A stretch of DNA of 37,581 bases, from positions 1 through 37,581 of the forward strand of contig PNAJ01000145.1 in NCBI GenBank assembly GCA_003170295.1. The letters are read 5' to 3'. Numbering within the stretch: the first letter of the stretch is position 1; each line of letters begins with the position of its first letter. Position numbers and translations under genes: made by a program. This DNA comes from Bryobacterales bacterium (lineage in GTDB: Bacteria > Acidobacteriota > Terriglobia > Bryobacterales > Bryobacteraceae). Below the pieces are notes generated by a model. The model saw only the letters and a list, made by a program, of their open reading frames with translations, was not told the origin of the DNA and did not search any database. Below are positions 1-8,394 of the stretch, in pieces.

Positions 1-104
1 CCGAGTGCCGCCGCGGCTTTGTCAAGCGTCGGATGTTCCAACAACGCGACGATGAACTCGTCTTGCCGTTTGCTCCGCATCGGACTTTCACGTTTTTCGC
101 TCAT
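1..104 (-). CDS. Partial small HTH / terminase-small-subunit-like protein (N-terminus only)
   Basis: A minus-strand frame opens with ATG at 104-102 and runs off the left edge, so only about 34 residues are visible. A purine-rich ribosome site (ggagcgaggg) lies directly upstream. The peptide starts MSEKRESPMRSKRQDEF and continues with a segment of the form 'FIVALLEHPTLDKAAAALG'. That segment resembles the first helices of phage-type HTH proteins and small terminases ('FI.ALL..PT...AA...G'). The match is only to a short motif, so the function is tentative. It is divergent from the DUF3489 gene to its right and fits a phage-derived module. Confidence 0.5.
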   Translation of the reverse strand, partial: MSEKRESPMRSKRQDEFIVALLEHPTLDKAAAAL

Positions 105-205
105 CCCTCGCTCCCCATAAAGTCAACGTTTCGCTTGCTAATTTCCAGGCGTGGAGTGATGAATGTCATCACTGCGGCAAACGCCGCGAAAGGAGACAAA
201 CGATT

Positions 206-736
206 ATGATTTTCACGATTGATGCGGAAAACAACATCACGGCCATCGAGACCGGCGCCGTGCTGCCCGAGGATACTCAACAATTCGCCACCCAAAAAGA
301 ACTCAGCAAACTGGCGGCGGAATGGCCCGCCGAGCGGCTGGTCGAGATCTGGAACAGCCTCCCGGGCGTGAAGCCCGTCAAGAAGTTCACGACTCGCGCA
401 GTCGCGACTGGCCGGATTTGGAAGGCTATCCAGCACCTGGGGGCGGACAGTCGCCAACACGCGCCGACACAGCCGCGAACCAAGGCTAAGTCGAGCAAGA
501 AGGCCACCCCCAAGCCGAAGCCCGCTACGGCGCGCGACGGAAGCAAGAAGGCCACGGTAATCGCGTTGCTCAGCCGCAAGGACGGGGCGACTTTGGAAGC
601 GATCATGAAAGCCACCGGCTGGCAGGCTCACAGCGTTCGTGGATTCATCAGCGGCGCCTTGATCAAGAAGGCGGGTCTGAAGGTCGAGTCCTTCAAACGC
701 CAGGACGGCGAGCGCGCCTACGCCATCCGTGGCTGA
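206..736 (+). CDS. DUF3489 domain protein
   Basis: This is a 176-aa protein with a good ribosome site (aaaggaga) about ten bases before the ATG. The N-terminal half contains the stretch 'LVEIWNSLPGVKPVKKF' and a following 'RIWKAIQ', typical of this family. Residues about 85-110 are a basic Lys/Ala/Pro linker, and the C-terminal 65 residues form a predicted winged-helix-like DUF3489 domain ('ATLEAIMKATGWQAHSVRGF'). In many bacteria DUF3489 genes lie beside a DUF2924 gene and a large serine recombinase. Here a recombinase follows at 2370 but DUF2924 is not seen, and a methyltransferase occupies the space between. The molecular role is unknown; DNA binding is inferred. The hairpin at 757-783 probably terminates it. 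Confidence 0.85.
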   Translation: MIFTIDAENNITAIETGAVLPEDTQQFATQKELSKLAAEWPAERLVEIWNSLPGVKPVKKFTTRAVATGRIWKAIQHLGADSRQHAPTQPRTKAKSSKKATPKPKPATARDGSKKATVIALLSRKDGATLEAIMKATGWQAHSVRGFISGALIKKAGLKVESFKRQDGERAYAIRG

Positions 737-747
737 TTTACCCGCCT

Positions 748-888
748 TCAGAGTTGGGCGCCGGGAGATCCGGCGCCTTTTCTCGTTTGTGCATCCCGCT
801 GAATCAGTTTCAATTCCGCTGACCAGTCCGCCAGCGCCAGGCATAACCCCTGAATATCGCGATTGCCAGCGCGCAGCAATTCCTCCAC
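748..888 (-). CDS. Possible small protein downstream of the methyltransferase, or a readthrough tail
   Basis: Directly after the TGA of the methyltransferase (919-921) the same minus-strand frame stays open for 56 more codons to a TGA at 748-750. The peptide looks like real coding sequence: it is helical and amphipathic, with 'IDRCRREIADVEELLRAG' followed by 'LCLALADWSAELKLI', reminiscent of small phage accessory proteins. No ATG is in frame; the first conventional start is GTG at 888-886, with gggaga upstream, which would give 46 aa. Alternatives are a separate gene whose start was lost, or a former C-terminal extension cut off by the TGA. The 3' end overlaps the hairpin at 757-783. Confidence 0.35.
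   Translation of the reverse strand: MEELLRAGNRDIQGLCLALADWSAELKLIQRDAQTRKGAGSPGAQL
757..783. terminator. Rho-independent terminator after the DUF3489 gene
   Basis: The perfect 8-bp stem ggcgccgg / ccggcgcc with a 5-base loop (gagat) is followed by tttt on the plus strand. It starts 20 bases after the DUF3489 stop. It also lies in the 3' end of the small minus-strand frame, but without a T-run in that direction. Confidence 0.8.
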
Positions 889-918
889 ATCCGCAATCTC
901 CCGGCGGCATCTGTCGAT

Positions 919-2175
919 TCATTTGGACACCACCGCTCTGTCCTCGGCTACTTGCTCGAACTCCCGGCCGTCCTCGGCCAATGTCGCCTTCCGCTCGGTG
1001 TACTGTTCCCAGCGGCGGATCACGGTATCCACATACTTCGGTTCCAATTCCACAAGTCGCGCCTGCCGTCCGTTCTTCTCGCACGCGATCAGCGTGGTTC
1101 CCGAGCCCGCGAACGGATCAAGCACAGTATCCCGGCTCTTGCTGCTGTTTCTGATTGCGCGCTCGACCAACTCCACGGGCTTTTGAGTCGGATGTAGAAC
1201 GTTGGCTTGCGGCTTGTTCACGAACCAAACGTCGCCTTGATCCCGCGCGCCGCACCAGAAGTGATCCGTGCCCTCGCGCCATCCATAGAGGAGTGGTTCG
1301 TACTGGCGCTGGTAGTCAGAGCGTCCTAGGGTAAACCGATTCTTCGCCCAGATCACGAACGTGGACCAGTGCCCGCCGGCCGCAGTGAACGCTTTCTGCA
1401 GTGTATGAAGCTCGGACGAACTCATCGAGATATACACGGCACCTTTGGTGACCGAAAGGAAGTTTGTGCAAGCCTTTCGCAACAATTCGCCGAATGCCGC
1501 GTCTCCAAGGTCGTCGTTTGTGATCTTGCGCCTTTCGCGCTCTCGCTTGGTCGGTGCCGACGAACCGTAGGCAACCGAGTAGGGCGGATCACAAAAAACC
1601 ATGTCCGCCAACCCGCCCGCCATGACTTTCTCGATCGACTCCATCTCAGTCGCATCGCCGCAGTAGACTCGATGATCGCCTAAAATCCAGAGGTCGCCCA
1701 GGACGCTGATCGCAACCTCGGATGCCTCGGGCACCGCGTCCTCGTCGGCGTGGCCAGCGTAATCGCCGTCATTTGCCAGTAGCTCGGCCAACTCAGATTC
1801 GCCAAAGCCCATGAGGTCCAGGTCGTAGTCTTCGGCCTGAAGTGCCAGAAGCTCGACCCGTAACATTTCCTCATCCCACCCGGCTCCGAGCGCGAGTTGA
1901 TTGTCGGCAATAACCAAAGCCCTGCGCTGCGCTTCCGTCAGGTGGCCGAGAACAATGACCGGCACTTCGAGCAATTTCAATTTCTTCGCCGCCAGATACC
2001 GTGCGTGTCCGGCGAGAAGCACGTTGTCGCGATCGACGAGAATCGGGTTGGTCCACCCGAACTCCTCAATCGACCGGGCTATCTGCGAAACTTGCTCGTC
2101 GCTGTGAGTGCGAGCGTTCCCTTTGTAAGGAACCAACGCACTCACCGGACGCAACTGCACATGCAGTTCGTTCAT
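919..2175 (-). CDS. ParB-like / beta-class DNA methyltransferase (DNA modification methylase)
   Basis: This is a 418-aa protein with two parts. Residues 1 to about 110 are a ParB/Spo0J-like N-terminal domain ('RPVSALVPYKGNARTHSDEQ', then 'GHARYLAAKKL'). The remainder is an N4-cytosine/N6-adenine methyltransferase, with the catalytic DPPY motif near residue 195 and the AdoMet-binding FAGSGTT motif near residue 353. DPPY before FxGxGT is the beta-class order. No restriction nuclease is adjacent, so it is probably an orphan, phage-type methylase used for self-protection. A ribosome site (gaggtgatt) precedes the ATG. It is divergent from the recombinase at 2370 and convergent with the DUF3489 gene. 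The target sequence cannot be read from the protein. Confidence 0.9.
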   Translation of the reverse strand: MNELHVQLRPVSALVPYKGNARTHSDEQVSQIARSIEEFGWTNPILVDRDNVLLAGHARYLAAKKLKLLEVPVIVLGHLTEAQRRALVIADNQLALGAGWDEEMLRVELLALQAEDYDLDLMGFGESELAELLANDGDYAGHADEDAVPEASEVAISVLGDLWILGDHRVYCGDATEMESIEKVMAGGLADMVFCDPPYSVAYGSSAPTKRERERRKITNDDLGDAAFGELLRKACTNFLSVTKGAVYISMSSSELHTLQKAFTAAGGHWSTFVIWAKNRFTLGRSDYQRQYEPLLYGWREGTDHFWCGARDQGDVWFVNKPQANVLHPTQKPVELVERAIRNSSKSRDTVLDPFAGSGTTLIACEKNGRQARLVELEPKYVDTVIRRWEQYTERKATLAEDGREFEQVAEDRAVVSK

Positions 2176-2369
2176 GGAATCACCTCAGCTTGCTGTGAGG
2201 GTTCTTTCGGAGGGTGCGCTGTGCGCTGGCCTATCGAACCGGGCCCTGATTAGTTTATACGCGCTTTCGATGCGGTTGTACAGCTAAATACTAAACCACG
2301 CTTTGTCCGCGCGGGTTTCCGGGTTTGCCGACTTGAATAAGCGCCGCACGTTGATCAATGCTATGACAC

Positions 2370-3065
2370 ATGAAAGCAATTGGTTACGTTCGGGTATCAA
2401 CAGATAGGCAAGCAGAACAGGGCGTTTCGCTCGAAGCGCAGGAAGCGAAGATCCGAGCCATGGCAACGGTCCAGAGCGCGGAACTGCTCGATGTCATCGT
2501 CGACGGCGGCGAGTCCGCCAAGTCCCTGAACCGCCCTGGTCTCCAGCGTCTCCTTGAGCTGATCAACGCCGGAAAGGTGGAAGCGGTTATCGTGGCCAAG
2601 CTGGACCGGCTTACGCGCAGTGTCAAGGACCTCTGCGGGCTTCTGGAGTTGTTTGAGAAGCGCAAGGTAGCGCTGGTTTCGGTCGCCGAGTCGCTCGACA
2701 CCGGCTCGGCGGCGGGACGCCTGGTGATTACGATCATGGCGGCGGTGAGCCAGTGGGAGCGCGAAGCAATCGGCGAACGGACTCGCGACGCCTTACGGCA
2801 TAAGCGAGGCAAAGGAGAGCGCGTCGGAAATATTGAGTTCGGTTATCGACTGGCGGTCGATGGCGTCCATGTCGAGCCTGACCCGGCCGAGCAGGCGGCT
2901 CTCGCCGCAATTCGCAAACTGAGATTGGGCGGCCACAGCCTGCGCGCAGTTGCCGGTGCTCTCAACACGAGCGGCCATCGCACCAGACGCGGCACTGAAT
3001 GGCGGCTCGAATCCGTCGTGCGCGCGATTAATCAGGACGTTGCGAAAGTACAGCGAAGTTACTAA
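2370..3065 (+). CDS. Serine recombinase (resolvase/invertase family)
   Basis: This 231-aa protein starts 'MKAIGYVRVSTDRQAEQGVS', placing the nucleophilic serine at residue 10 in the family YxRVS motif. The catalytic core continues with 'AKLDRLTRS' around residues 73-81 and the E-helix segment around residues 115-140 ('AAVSQWEREAIGERTRDAL'). After it comes a short recombinase-type DNA-binding region of about 75 residues ('GGHSLRAVAGALNTSG'). At 231 aa it is resolvase-sized and lacks the long zinc-ribbon/coiled-coil domain of large phage integrases. It is likely the mobility or inversion enzyme of the accessory module at 1-3.1 kb. No clear recombination half-sites were found next to it. Confidence 0.9.
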   Translation: MKAIGYVRVSTDRQAEQGVSLEAQEAKIRAMATVQSAELLDVIVDGGESAKSLNRPGLQRLLELINAGKVEAVIVAKLDRLTRSVKDLCGLLELFEKRKVALVSVAESLDTGSAAGRLVITIMAAVSQWEREAIGERTRDALRHKRGKGERVGNIEFGYRLAVDGVHVEPDPAEQAALAAIRKLRLGGHSLRAVAGALNTSGHRTRRGTEWRLESVVRAINQDVAKVQRSY

Positions 3066-3192
3066 AAAGGAGCGGTCCGCTGCCCAGAAACTTTGGCGCT
3101 CGATCTTTCCAGCGGTGACGTTTGCGCGCCAATAAATAAGGCTCTGCATCCGCGGATACTGAGCCTTGACTTCAGTGCATTCCTCGAAAAGT

Positions 3193-4905
3193 TTACGCGG
3201 CGCCTCTGCCTCCGCCTCGGCCGCCGGTGTTGCCCATCAGCGTAATGAGCTGATCGTCGTGCAGCGGCTTGCATTCGCTCACCGTGTCGAACACCATCGT
3301 GTTCGGCTCCGCCGCTGTCCACGGCTTGAATCCCACACCCGGATTGCCCAACTTCGCGAAGCTGAGCCACGCTCCGGCAACCTTATCCTGCAGCGCTAGC
3401 GCCACTGGCCCACCGCCGGTCGCCACCCTGATGTGCGGCTCGTTCACGTTGTGGAACGCGAACGCAATCTCCGAGCAATGGAACGCCGTGATTCCACCGT
3501 CCACCGGATACTCCCACGCAAACAAATAATTCCACACCGGCGTCTTGCTCTTCTCGAGTTTCCACGCCAGCGTCTGTTTCACCCCAGGCCGCGACCCATT
3601 GGCAAAGTACAGAACGTCCTGCACTTTCTTCCGCGGAAACGCCTTCTGGAATTCCGCCACCACCTGCGCCTTCTTCTCGCCGTACGCCTTGGTCAGATTT
3701 TCGTCGGTCTCCGCCTGGCTCCACTCATTCTTGCGCCCGTCGCCGCGCGTCATCGTCCCCTGCATTTCGCTGAACACGGTCCCCGCCATCAGCGGAATCG
3801 TGTCCGCCCAATCGCAGAGTTCCCGCATCACGTACCTGTCGTCGGCGATCACGTCCCAGCCACCTCCACCGCCGCCCCGTCCGCCAGCCCCTCCGCCGGC
3901 CGCCTGCGCCACCTCGCGCGCCGCCGCGGTGCCCGCAATGATCAGGTCTTTGTACGGAACCTTCGTCAGCTTGTCGATCTCGGAACCGGTGAGGCCCAGC
4001 TGCTTCAGCGTTGCCGCTGTGATCGCCTGCTGCCTCTTGATCGCAGTTGCGGGCTCCACAGTCCGGTAGTTCAGACCGCCGCCACTCTGCGCAATTGCCT
4101 TATGGAACAGACCCTTTGCCACGGGCATGTGCATCAGCCGCGTCACCTTGCTGCCGCCGCCGGATTGCCCGAAGATTGTCACGTTGCCCGGGTCGCCGCC
4201 GAACTGCGCAATGTTCTGCTGTACCCACTGCAACGCGGCCACCAGATCCGCCATACCCGTGTAGCGCGAGTTCTCGTACTGCGTGCCGTACGCCGAAAGA
4301 TCCATCGTGCCGATGATGTTCAGCCGGTGATTCAGACTCACCAACACCACATCGCCGAACCCGCTCAGGTTCTTGCCGTCATACGCATACGACTCCATCG
4401 ACGATCCGTTGGTGAATCCGCCGCCGTGCATCCACACCATCACCGGCTTCTTCACGCTCGCGCTGGCGTTCTGTGTCCAGATATTCAGCACCTGGCACGC
4501 TTCATTCTGCAGCCAGTAGCGGTGCGGAAAAGCGAACTCATCGGGACCGGGCCGGTTTTGCTCCGGAATCGGGCACACCGGGCCCCACGCCTGCGCGTTC
4601 TTGATACCCTCCCAGGGTTTCACCGCCTTCGGCATTTCAAACCGCTCCGCTTCGGCGTAGGGAATGCCGAGGAAGGTGCTCGTCTTGCCGTCGCGGAAGC
4701 CACGCAACTTGCCGCCCGTCACCTGCACAACCGGCGGATTCAGGTTCGGCGAACTCGCCCCGTCCACGGTCTTCGCGCCCATAGCGGGCGCGGGCTCGAT
4801 CGCCATGCCGGCCAACGCGCCGCCTACCGCGGCCGCGCCGCTCAACAAGGTACGGCGATTCATAAAGATCGATTCAGACGATTCATGCGATTTGCGATTA
4901 CTCAT
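3193..4905 (-). CDS. Tat-exported type B carboxylesterase (alpha/beta hydrolase)
   Basis: This 570-aa protein hydrolyses carboxylic esters, probably outside the cytoplasm. A twin-arginine signal sits at residues 15-34 ('NRRTLLSGAAAVGGALAG'), followed by an Ala/Pro-rich cleavage region. Family landmarks are 'FLGIPYAEAERF', the oxyanion-hole loop 'VMVWMHGGGFTNGS' and the nucleophile elbow 'FGQSGGG'. The acid is probably in 'TVFSEMQG' and the histidine in 'TAFHCSEIAF'. A Gly/Arg-rich insert lies near residue 345 ('GGGAGGRGGGGGG'), and a second GR run ends the protein. The ATG at 4905 follows agagggtgt; the internal Met15 has no ribosome site. The substrate is not predictable. It is monocistronic, with no visible link to its neighbours. 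Confidence 0.9.
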   Translation of the reverse strand: MSNRKSHESSESIFMNRRTLLSGAAAVGGALAGMAIEPAPAMGAKTVDGASSPNLNPPVVQVTGGKLRGFRDGKTSTFLGIPYAEAERFEMPKAVKPWEGIKNAQAWGPVCPIPEQNRPGPDEFAFPHRYWLQNEACQVLNIWTQNASASVKKPVMVWMHGGGFTNGSSMESYAYDGKNLSGFGDVVLVSLNHRLNIIGTMDLSAYGTQYENSRYTGMADLVAALQWVQQNIAQFGGDPGNVTIFGQSGGGSKVTRLMHMPVAKGLFHKAIAQSGGGLNYRTVEPATAIKRQQAITAATLKQLGLTGSEIDKLTKVPYKDLIIAGTAAAREVAQAAGGGAGGRGGGGGGWDVIADDRYVMRELCDWADTIPLMAGTVFSEMQGTMTRGDGRKNEWSQAETDENLTKAYGEKKAQVVAEFQKAFPRKKVQDVLYFANGSRPGVKQTLAWKLEKSKTPVWNYLFAWEYPVDGGITAFHCSEIAFAFHNVNEPHIRVATGGGPVALALQDKVAGAWLSFAKLGNPGVGFKPWTAAEPNTMVFDTVSECKPLHDDQLITLMGNTGGRGGGRGAA

Positions 4906-5066
4906 ACACCCTCTTTTCGAGCGGCAGCGACTGCGCCCGGCGACAATTCTATCCCAACTTGAGGCTTCGGATGCACAAGGCGTGATACACCCTCTTCGGG
5001 GGCAGCGTGACGCGACCGGTCCGTCGCGTCAATTAAATTCGGCAGTGCTGCGACCGCAGGGAAATG

Positions 5067-5450
5067 CTATAAGAGGGCTGCGAAATGCGGTCGGGCGAGC
5101 GTGATTTGTATGCCTTGAGCGGAAAGTTCCTGCGCCAGCGCATAGTTACGGTCATTCCGGACGCTTCGAGTGTCCCGACCCAACTTCGAAACTGTTCCGT
5201 CGGCCCGCGGTTTAGAAGATAGGCGAGCAAACGAACCGATCGGCGCTGATACTTTCGTCGATAACTCCACCCCGCAAACGAGTTTGATCGAGGCCTGCAC
5301 TACATACGGAACTGCCTGATCGCATCCTGCGAACGTATCATGATCGGTGATCGCCAAGGCTTAGAGACCAAGTCGCGCGGCCTCCTCCACGAGTTCCCGC
5401 GGCGAGAGGTTCCGTCTTGATTGATCGGTGTGTGTACGGAGATCGATCAT
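5067..5450 (-). pseudogene. Broken PHP-domain phosphoesterase (possibly a pAp phosphatase)
   Basis: The reading starts at ATG 5450, overlapping the cysNC stop by 4 bases (ATGA), so it was the last gene of the sulfate operon. It begins 'MIDLRTHTDQS', where the first metal-binding His of the usual H-x-H is Arg. It hits an in-frame TAA at 5361-5363, immediately before 'ALAITDHDTFAGCDQA', a clear PHP motif. The downstream text is further scrambled: 'LAYLLNRGPTEQF' lies in another frame (5033-5230), while 'YALAQELSAQGIQITLARPHF' returns to the first. A stop, at least two frameshifts and a lost metal ligand mark it as dead. Some PHP proteins remove the 3'-phosphate of pAp, the by-product of PAPS use. 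That role is inferred from context here. Confidence 0.8.
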
Positions 5451-7246
5451 GTTTTCCGTTGCGCAAGGCGGGAAAGGACGGCGGCGAGCACCCGCGACGA
5501 GCTCTCGGCCGGTGTCTCGCGGTCTGTCCGGCATTCGATTTCCGCGGCGAGCGGCGCTTCGTATGGATCGTCCAAGCCAGTCACGCAGGGCAGTTCGCCA
5601 GCCCGCGCTCGGCGATAAATGCCTTTCAGGTCGCGCTGTTCGCAAGTCTCGAGAGGAGCATGCACATAAACCTCGAGAAAATTGCCGATTCGCTCCCGGA
5701 TCTCATCGCGAGTAGACCGGTACGGCGAAATCGCCGCCACCAGCACGAGCACGCCGTTACGCGTTAAGAGGTCCGCGACAAAACCGATCCGGCGAACGTT
5801 CTCATCCCGATCTTCTTTGCTGAACCCGAGCCCGCGATTCAGATGCTGCCGCACAACATCGCCGTCCAGCAATTCGACTCTGTGACCCATCGCCCAGAGC
5901 TTCTCATAGACTGCCTTGCCGATGGTCGACTTCCCGGCCGAGCTCAGGCCCGTCAGCCAGATCGTCAATCCCGCTCCCGAAGACATTTCCATCGCGGGCT
6001 CTGCCGCGGTGCTGCCGGAGATCATTCCCGCTCCGAGCGTTCCATTCTTGATCGGATCGACCACGATAAATGCCCCAGTCGCGCGGTTCTCCGAGTACGG
6101 ATCGCAATAAAGCGGCTGATGAGTTTCGATTTCAACGTCGCCGAATTGATTCAGATAAAGTCGATCGGCAGGTTGCCGCAACAAACTCACGGGATCGAGC
6201 ACCGAGTTCACGCGAGTCACGCTCGCGCAAACGTGCCGCGTAGTGTGCTTGAGCAAATAAGGGCGGCCGGTTTCAAGCGGCTGGCAGTCCATCCATAGTA
6301 AGGTCGCGGCGATTTTCCGTGAGACCATGGGCGGGCACGCTGCGTCCACCAACAAGTCTCCGCGGCTGATGTCGATTTCGTCTTCGAGCGCCACGCTAAT
6401 CGAAAGCGGCGGAAAAGCAGCCTCGATCTCCCGATCGCCGATGCGGATCGATGCGATGCTCGTCGTCCGGCCCGATGGAAGCAGGCTGACCCGATCGCCT
6501 TTGCGCAAAATCCCCGACGCGAGCTCCCCCGCGTAGCGGCGCGTCTGGCCCGACCGGAGAACGTTCTGCACGGGTAACCGCAATTGTTCCAGGCTGCGGC
6601 CCGGCTCGACCGGACTCGTCTCCAGATGTTCCAACAAAGTCTGGCCCCGGAACCACGGCATTCGCTCGGACCGTCGCACGATATTGTCTCCGTCAATCGA
6701 ACAAATTGGGATGAAATGACAGTGCGCGCCGCCAAGTCCGAAGCTAAACTCAATAAACTCGCGCTCGACGCTCCGAAATACCCGCTCTTCAAAACCGGCC
6801 AAATCCATTTTGTTCACAACCACCGCGAAATTCCGGATTCCCAGCAGCCAGGCGATCACTGCGTGCCTGCGCGTTTGCGGCAGCACACCCTTACCTGCGT
6901 CGATCAGCAGCACCGCGAGGCTTGCGGTGGATGCTCCGGTCGCCATGTTGCGGGTATACTGCTCGTGCCCGGGCGTATCCGCGATGATGTACCTGCGGCG
7001 TGCCGTGGAAAAACAGCGATACGCGACATCGATCGTTATGCCCTGTTCGCGTTCTGCACGCAGCCCGTCGGTGACCAGCGAAAAATCGAGCGCGCCATCG
7101 CCACTTCCCTTCGAGGCGACGCGAAGGGAGGCGAGTTGATCCTCATAAATCGAGTGAGTGTCGTAAAGCAAGCGTCCGATCAGCGTCGATTTACCGTCGT
7201 CCACACTACCGGCAGTCAGAAAACGGAGTAAAGCCTGATCCGCCAT
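5447..7246 (-). CDS. cysNC: Bifunctional sulfate adenylyltransferase large subunit / adenylylsulfate kinase
   Basis: This 599-aa fusion first acts with CysD: the GTPase drives formation of APS from sulfate and ATP. Its C-terminal kinase then phosphorylates APS to PAPS. The GTPase shows the P-loop 'AGSVDDGKSTL' at residues 12-22, 'DTPGHEQYTRNMATGAS' around residue 90 and 'NKMDLAGF' around residue 144. EF-Tu-like beta domains follow. The APS kinase begins near residue 420 with its own P-loop 'GLSSAGKSTIGKAV' and 'DGDVVR'. The length is normal for a CysNC. Its start abuts the cysD stop with no gap, and its stop overlaps the PHP remnant. The absence of a PAPS reductase here, and the sulfotransferase 250 bp away, suggest PAPS made here feeds sulfonation. 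Confidence 0.95.
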   Translation of the reverse strand: MADQALLRFLTAGSVDDGKSTLIGRLLYDTHSIYEDQLASLRVASKGSGDGALDFSLVTDGLRAEREQGITIDVAYRCFSTARRRYIIADTPGHEQYTRNMATGASTASLAVLLIDAGKGVLPQTRRHAVIAWLLGIRNFAVVVNKMDLAGFEERVFRSVEREFIEFSFGLGGAHCHFIPICSIDGDNIVRRSERMPWFRGQTLLEHLETSPVEPGRSLEQLRLPVQNVLRSGQTRRYAGELASGILRKGDRVSLLPSGRTTSIASIRIGDREIEAAFPPLSISVALEDEIDISRGDLLVDAACPPMVSRKIAATLLWMDCQPLETGRPYLLKHTTRHVCASVTRVNSVLDPVSLLRQPADRLYLNQFGDVEIETHQPLYCDPYSENRATGAFIVVDPIKNGTLGAGMISGSTAAEPAMEMSSGAGLTIWLTGLSSAGKSTIGKAVYEKLWAMGHRVELLDGDVVRQHLNRGLGFSKEDRDENVRRIGFVADLLTRNGVLVLVAAISPYRSTRDEIRERIGNFLEVYVHAPLETCEQRDLKGIYRRARAGELPCVTGLDDPYEAPLAAEIECRTDRETPAESSSRVLAAVLSRLAQRKT

Positions 7247-8140
7247 TCAAAAATAACCTTGACGTTTTTTCAATTCCATCGCGCCGTCCTGATCGTGATC
7301 GATGATCCTGTTTTCACGTTCGGATCGCGCGGTTTGCTGCAATTCTTCGATGATTTTTGGAATTGTGTCCGCGCTGGATCGGACTGCGCCGGTGCAGTAT
7401 GTGCATCCGAGTGTACGCATCCGGCAGAGAACTCGATGCGGAACTTCACCAGCGCGGAGCGGAGGATGGTGCTCCACCGGAATCAGCATCTCGCCACGAA
7501 TAAGAACCTCGCGCTCCTTGGCGAAATACAGTGAAACCACTGGAATCTGTTCGGCTTCTATATACTGCCAGACGTCCAGTTCAGTCCAATTCGAGAGGGG
7601 AAAGACGCGGATGCTTTCACCGGCTTCGAGTCGTCCGTTGTAGAGATTCCATAACTCAGGCCTCTGGTTGCGTGGGTCCCACTGGCCGAAAGCGTCCCGA
7701 AAGGAATAAATTCGTTCTTTCGCGCGCGAGCGTTCCTCTTCGCGGCGAGCGCCGCCGATGGCGGCATCGATGTGGTACTCGCGCAAGGCGTCCAGCAGCG
7801 CTCGGGTTTTCAGCAGACCGCAGCATTTGCTGACGCCGAGATCGAACGGATTCGCACCGTCTTTGATTGCGTTATGGTTCGTATACACAATCACTTTCAA
7901 GCCAAGCTCCGCGCAGGTCCGATCGCGAAACTCGATCATTTCGCGAAATTTGTAAGTAGTATCTATGTGCAGCAGCGTGAACGGCACCGGGGTGGGTGCG
8001 AATGCTTTCTCCGCCAGCCTCAGCAGCACCGAGGAATCCTTGCCCACCGAATAAAGAAGCGCGGGCCGGGAAAATTCCGCCGCAGTTTCTCGAAGAATAT
8101 AAATGCTTTCGGCCTCGAGCGCTCCTAAATAAGAAATCAT
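7247..8140 (-). CDS. cysD: Sulfate adenylyltransferase small subunit
   Basis: This 297-aa catalytic subunit of ATP sulfurylase forms APS and pyrophosphate in complex with CysN. The PP-loop is 'LYSVGKDSSVLLRLA' at residues 30-44. Other family signatures are 'FTLLHIDTTYKFREM', 'GGARREEERSRAKER' and the C-terminal tail 'GAMELKKRQGYF'. The length matches the family. It is the first gene of the operon and directly abuts cysNC. The 254-bp space to the divergent sulfotransferase gene should hold both promoters. The ribosome site before ATG 8140 is weak. Confidence 0.95.
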   Translation of the reverse strand: MISYLGALEAESIYILRETAAEFSRPALLYSVGKDSSVLLRLAEKAFAPTPVPFTLLHIDTTYKFREMIEFRDRTCAELGLKVIVYTNHNAIKDGANPFDLGVSKCCGLLKTRALLDALREYHIDAAIGGARREEERSRAKERIYSFRDAFGQWDPRNQRPELWNLYNGRLEAGESIRVFPLSNWTELDVWQYIEAEQIPVVSLYFAKEREVLIRGEMLIPVEHHPPLRAGEVPHRVLCRMRTLGCTYCTGAVRSSADTIPKIIEELQQTARSERENRIIDHDQDGAMELKKRQGYF

Positions 8141-8394
8141 TTCAAGGTATCATCATAGGCGATTAGGTCACGATGTACAAGGCGTCGTATCTACTCCGAT
8201 GTAAGCGAGCGAGAGGCTTTTCGAACATGTTGCCATCCGGGTTCCTACGCGATGGTTTCCCACTCGCCGCGCAATTCGAGCATTGAAATTGGGTACTGAC
8301 AAGCGCATGGTATCTGTTCGTAGCGTGACGCGTAGCGGCGCCACATGGTCTTTCTAGTGTTGCTTTAAGATGAGAAGGGACGTTCAGGAGCCGT

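Noticed and set aside
3003..3020. T-loop-like sequence (ggctcgaatcc) suggesting a tRNA
   Set aside because: It is inside the serine recombinase gene and there are no acceptor, D or anticodon stems around it.
3433..4962. Long plus-strand open frame (509 codons) opposite the carboxylesterase
   Set aside because: It is Arg/His/Leu-rich with no motif or ribosome site; it is an antisense shadow of a high-GC gene.
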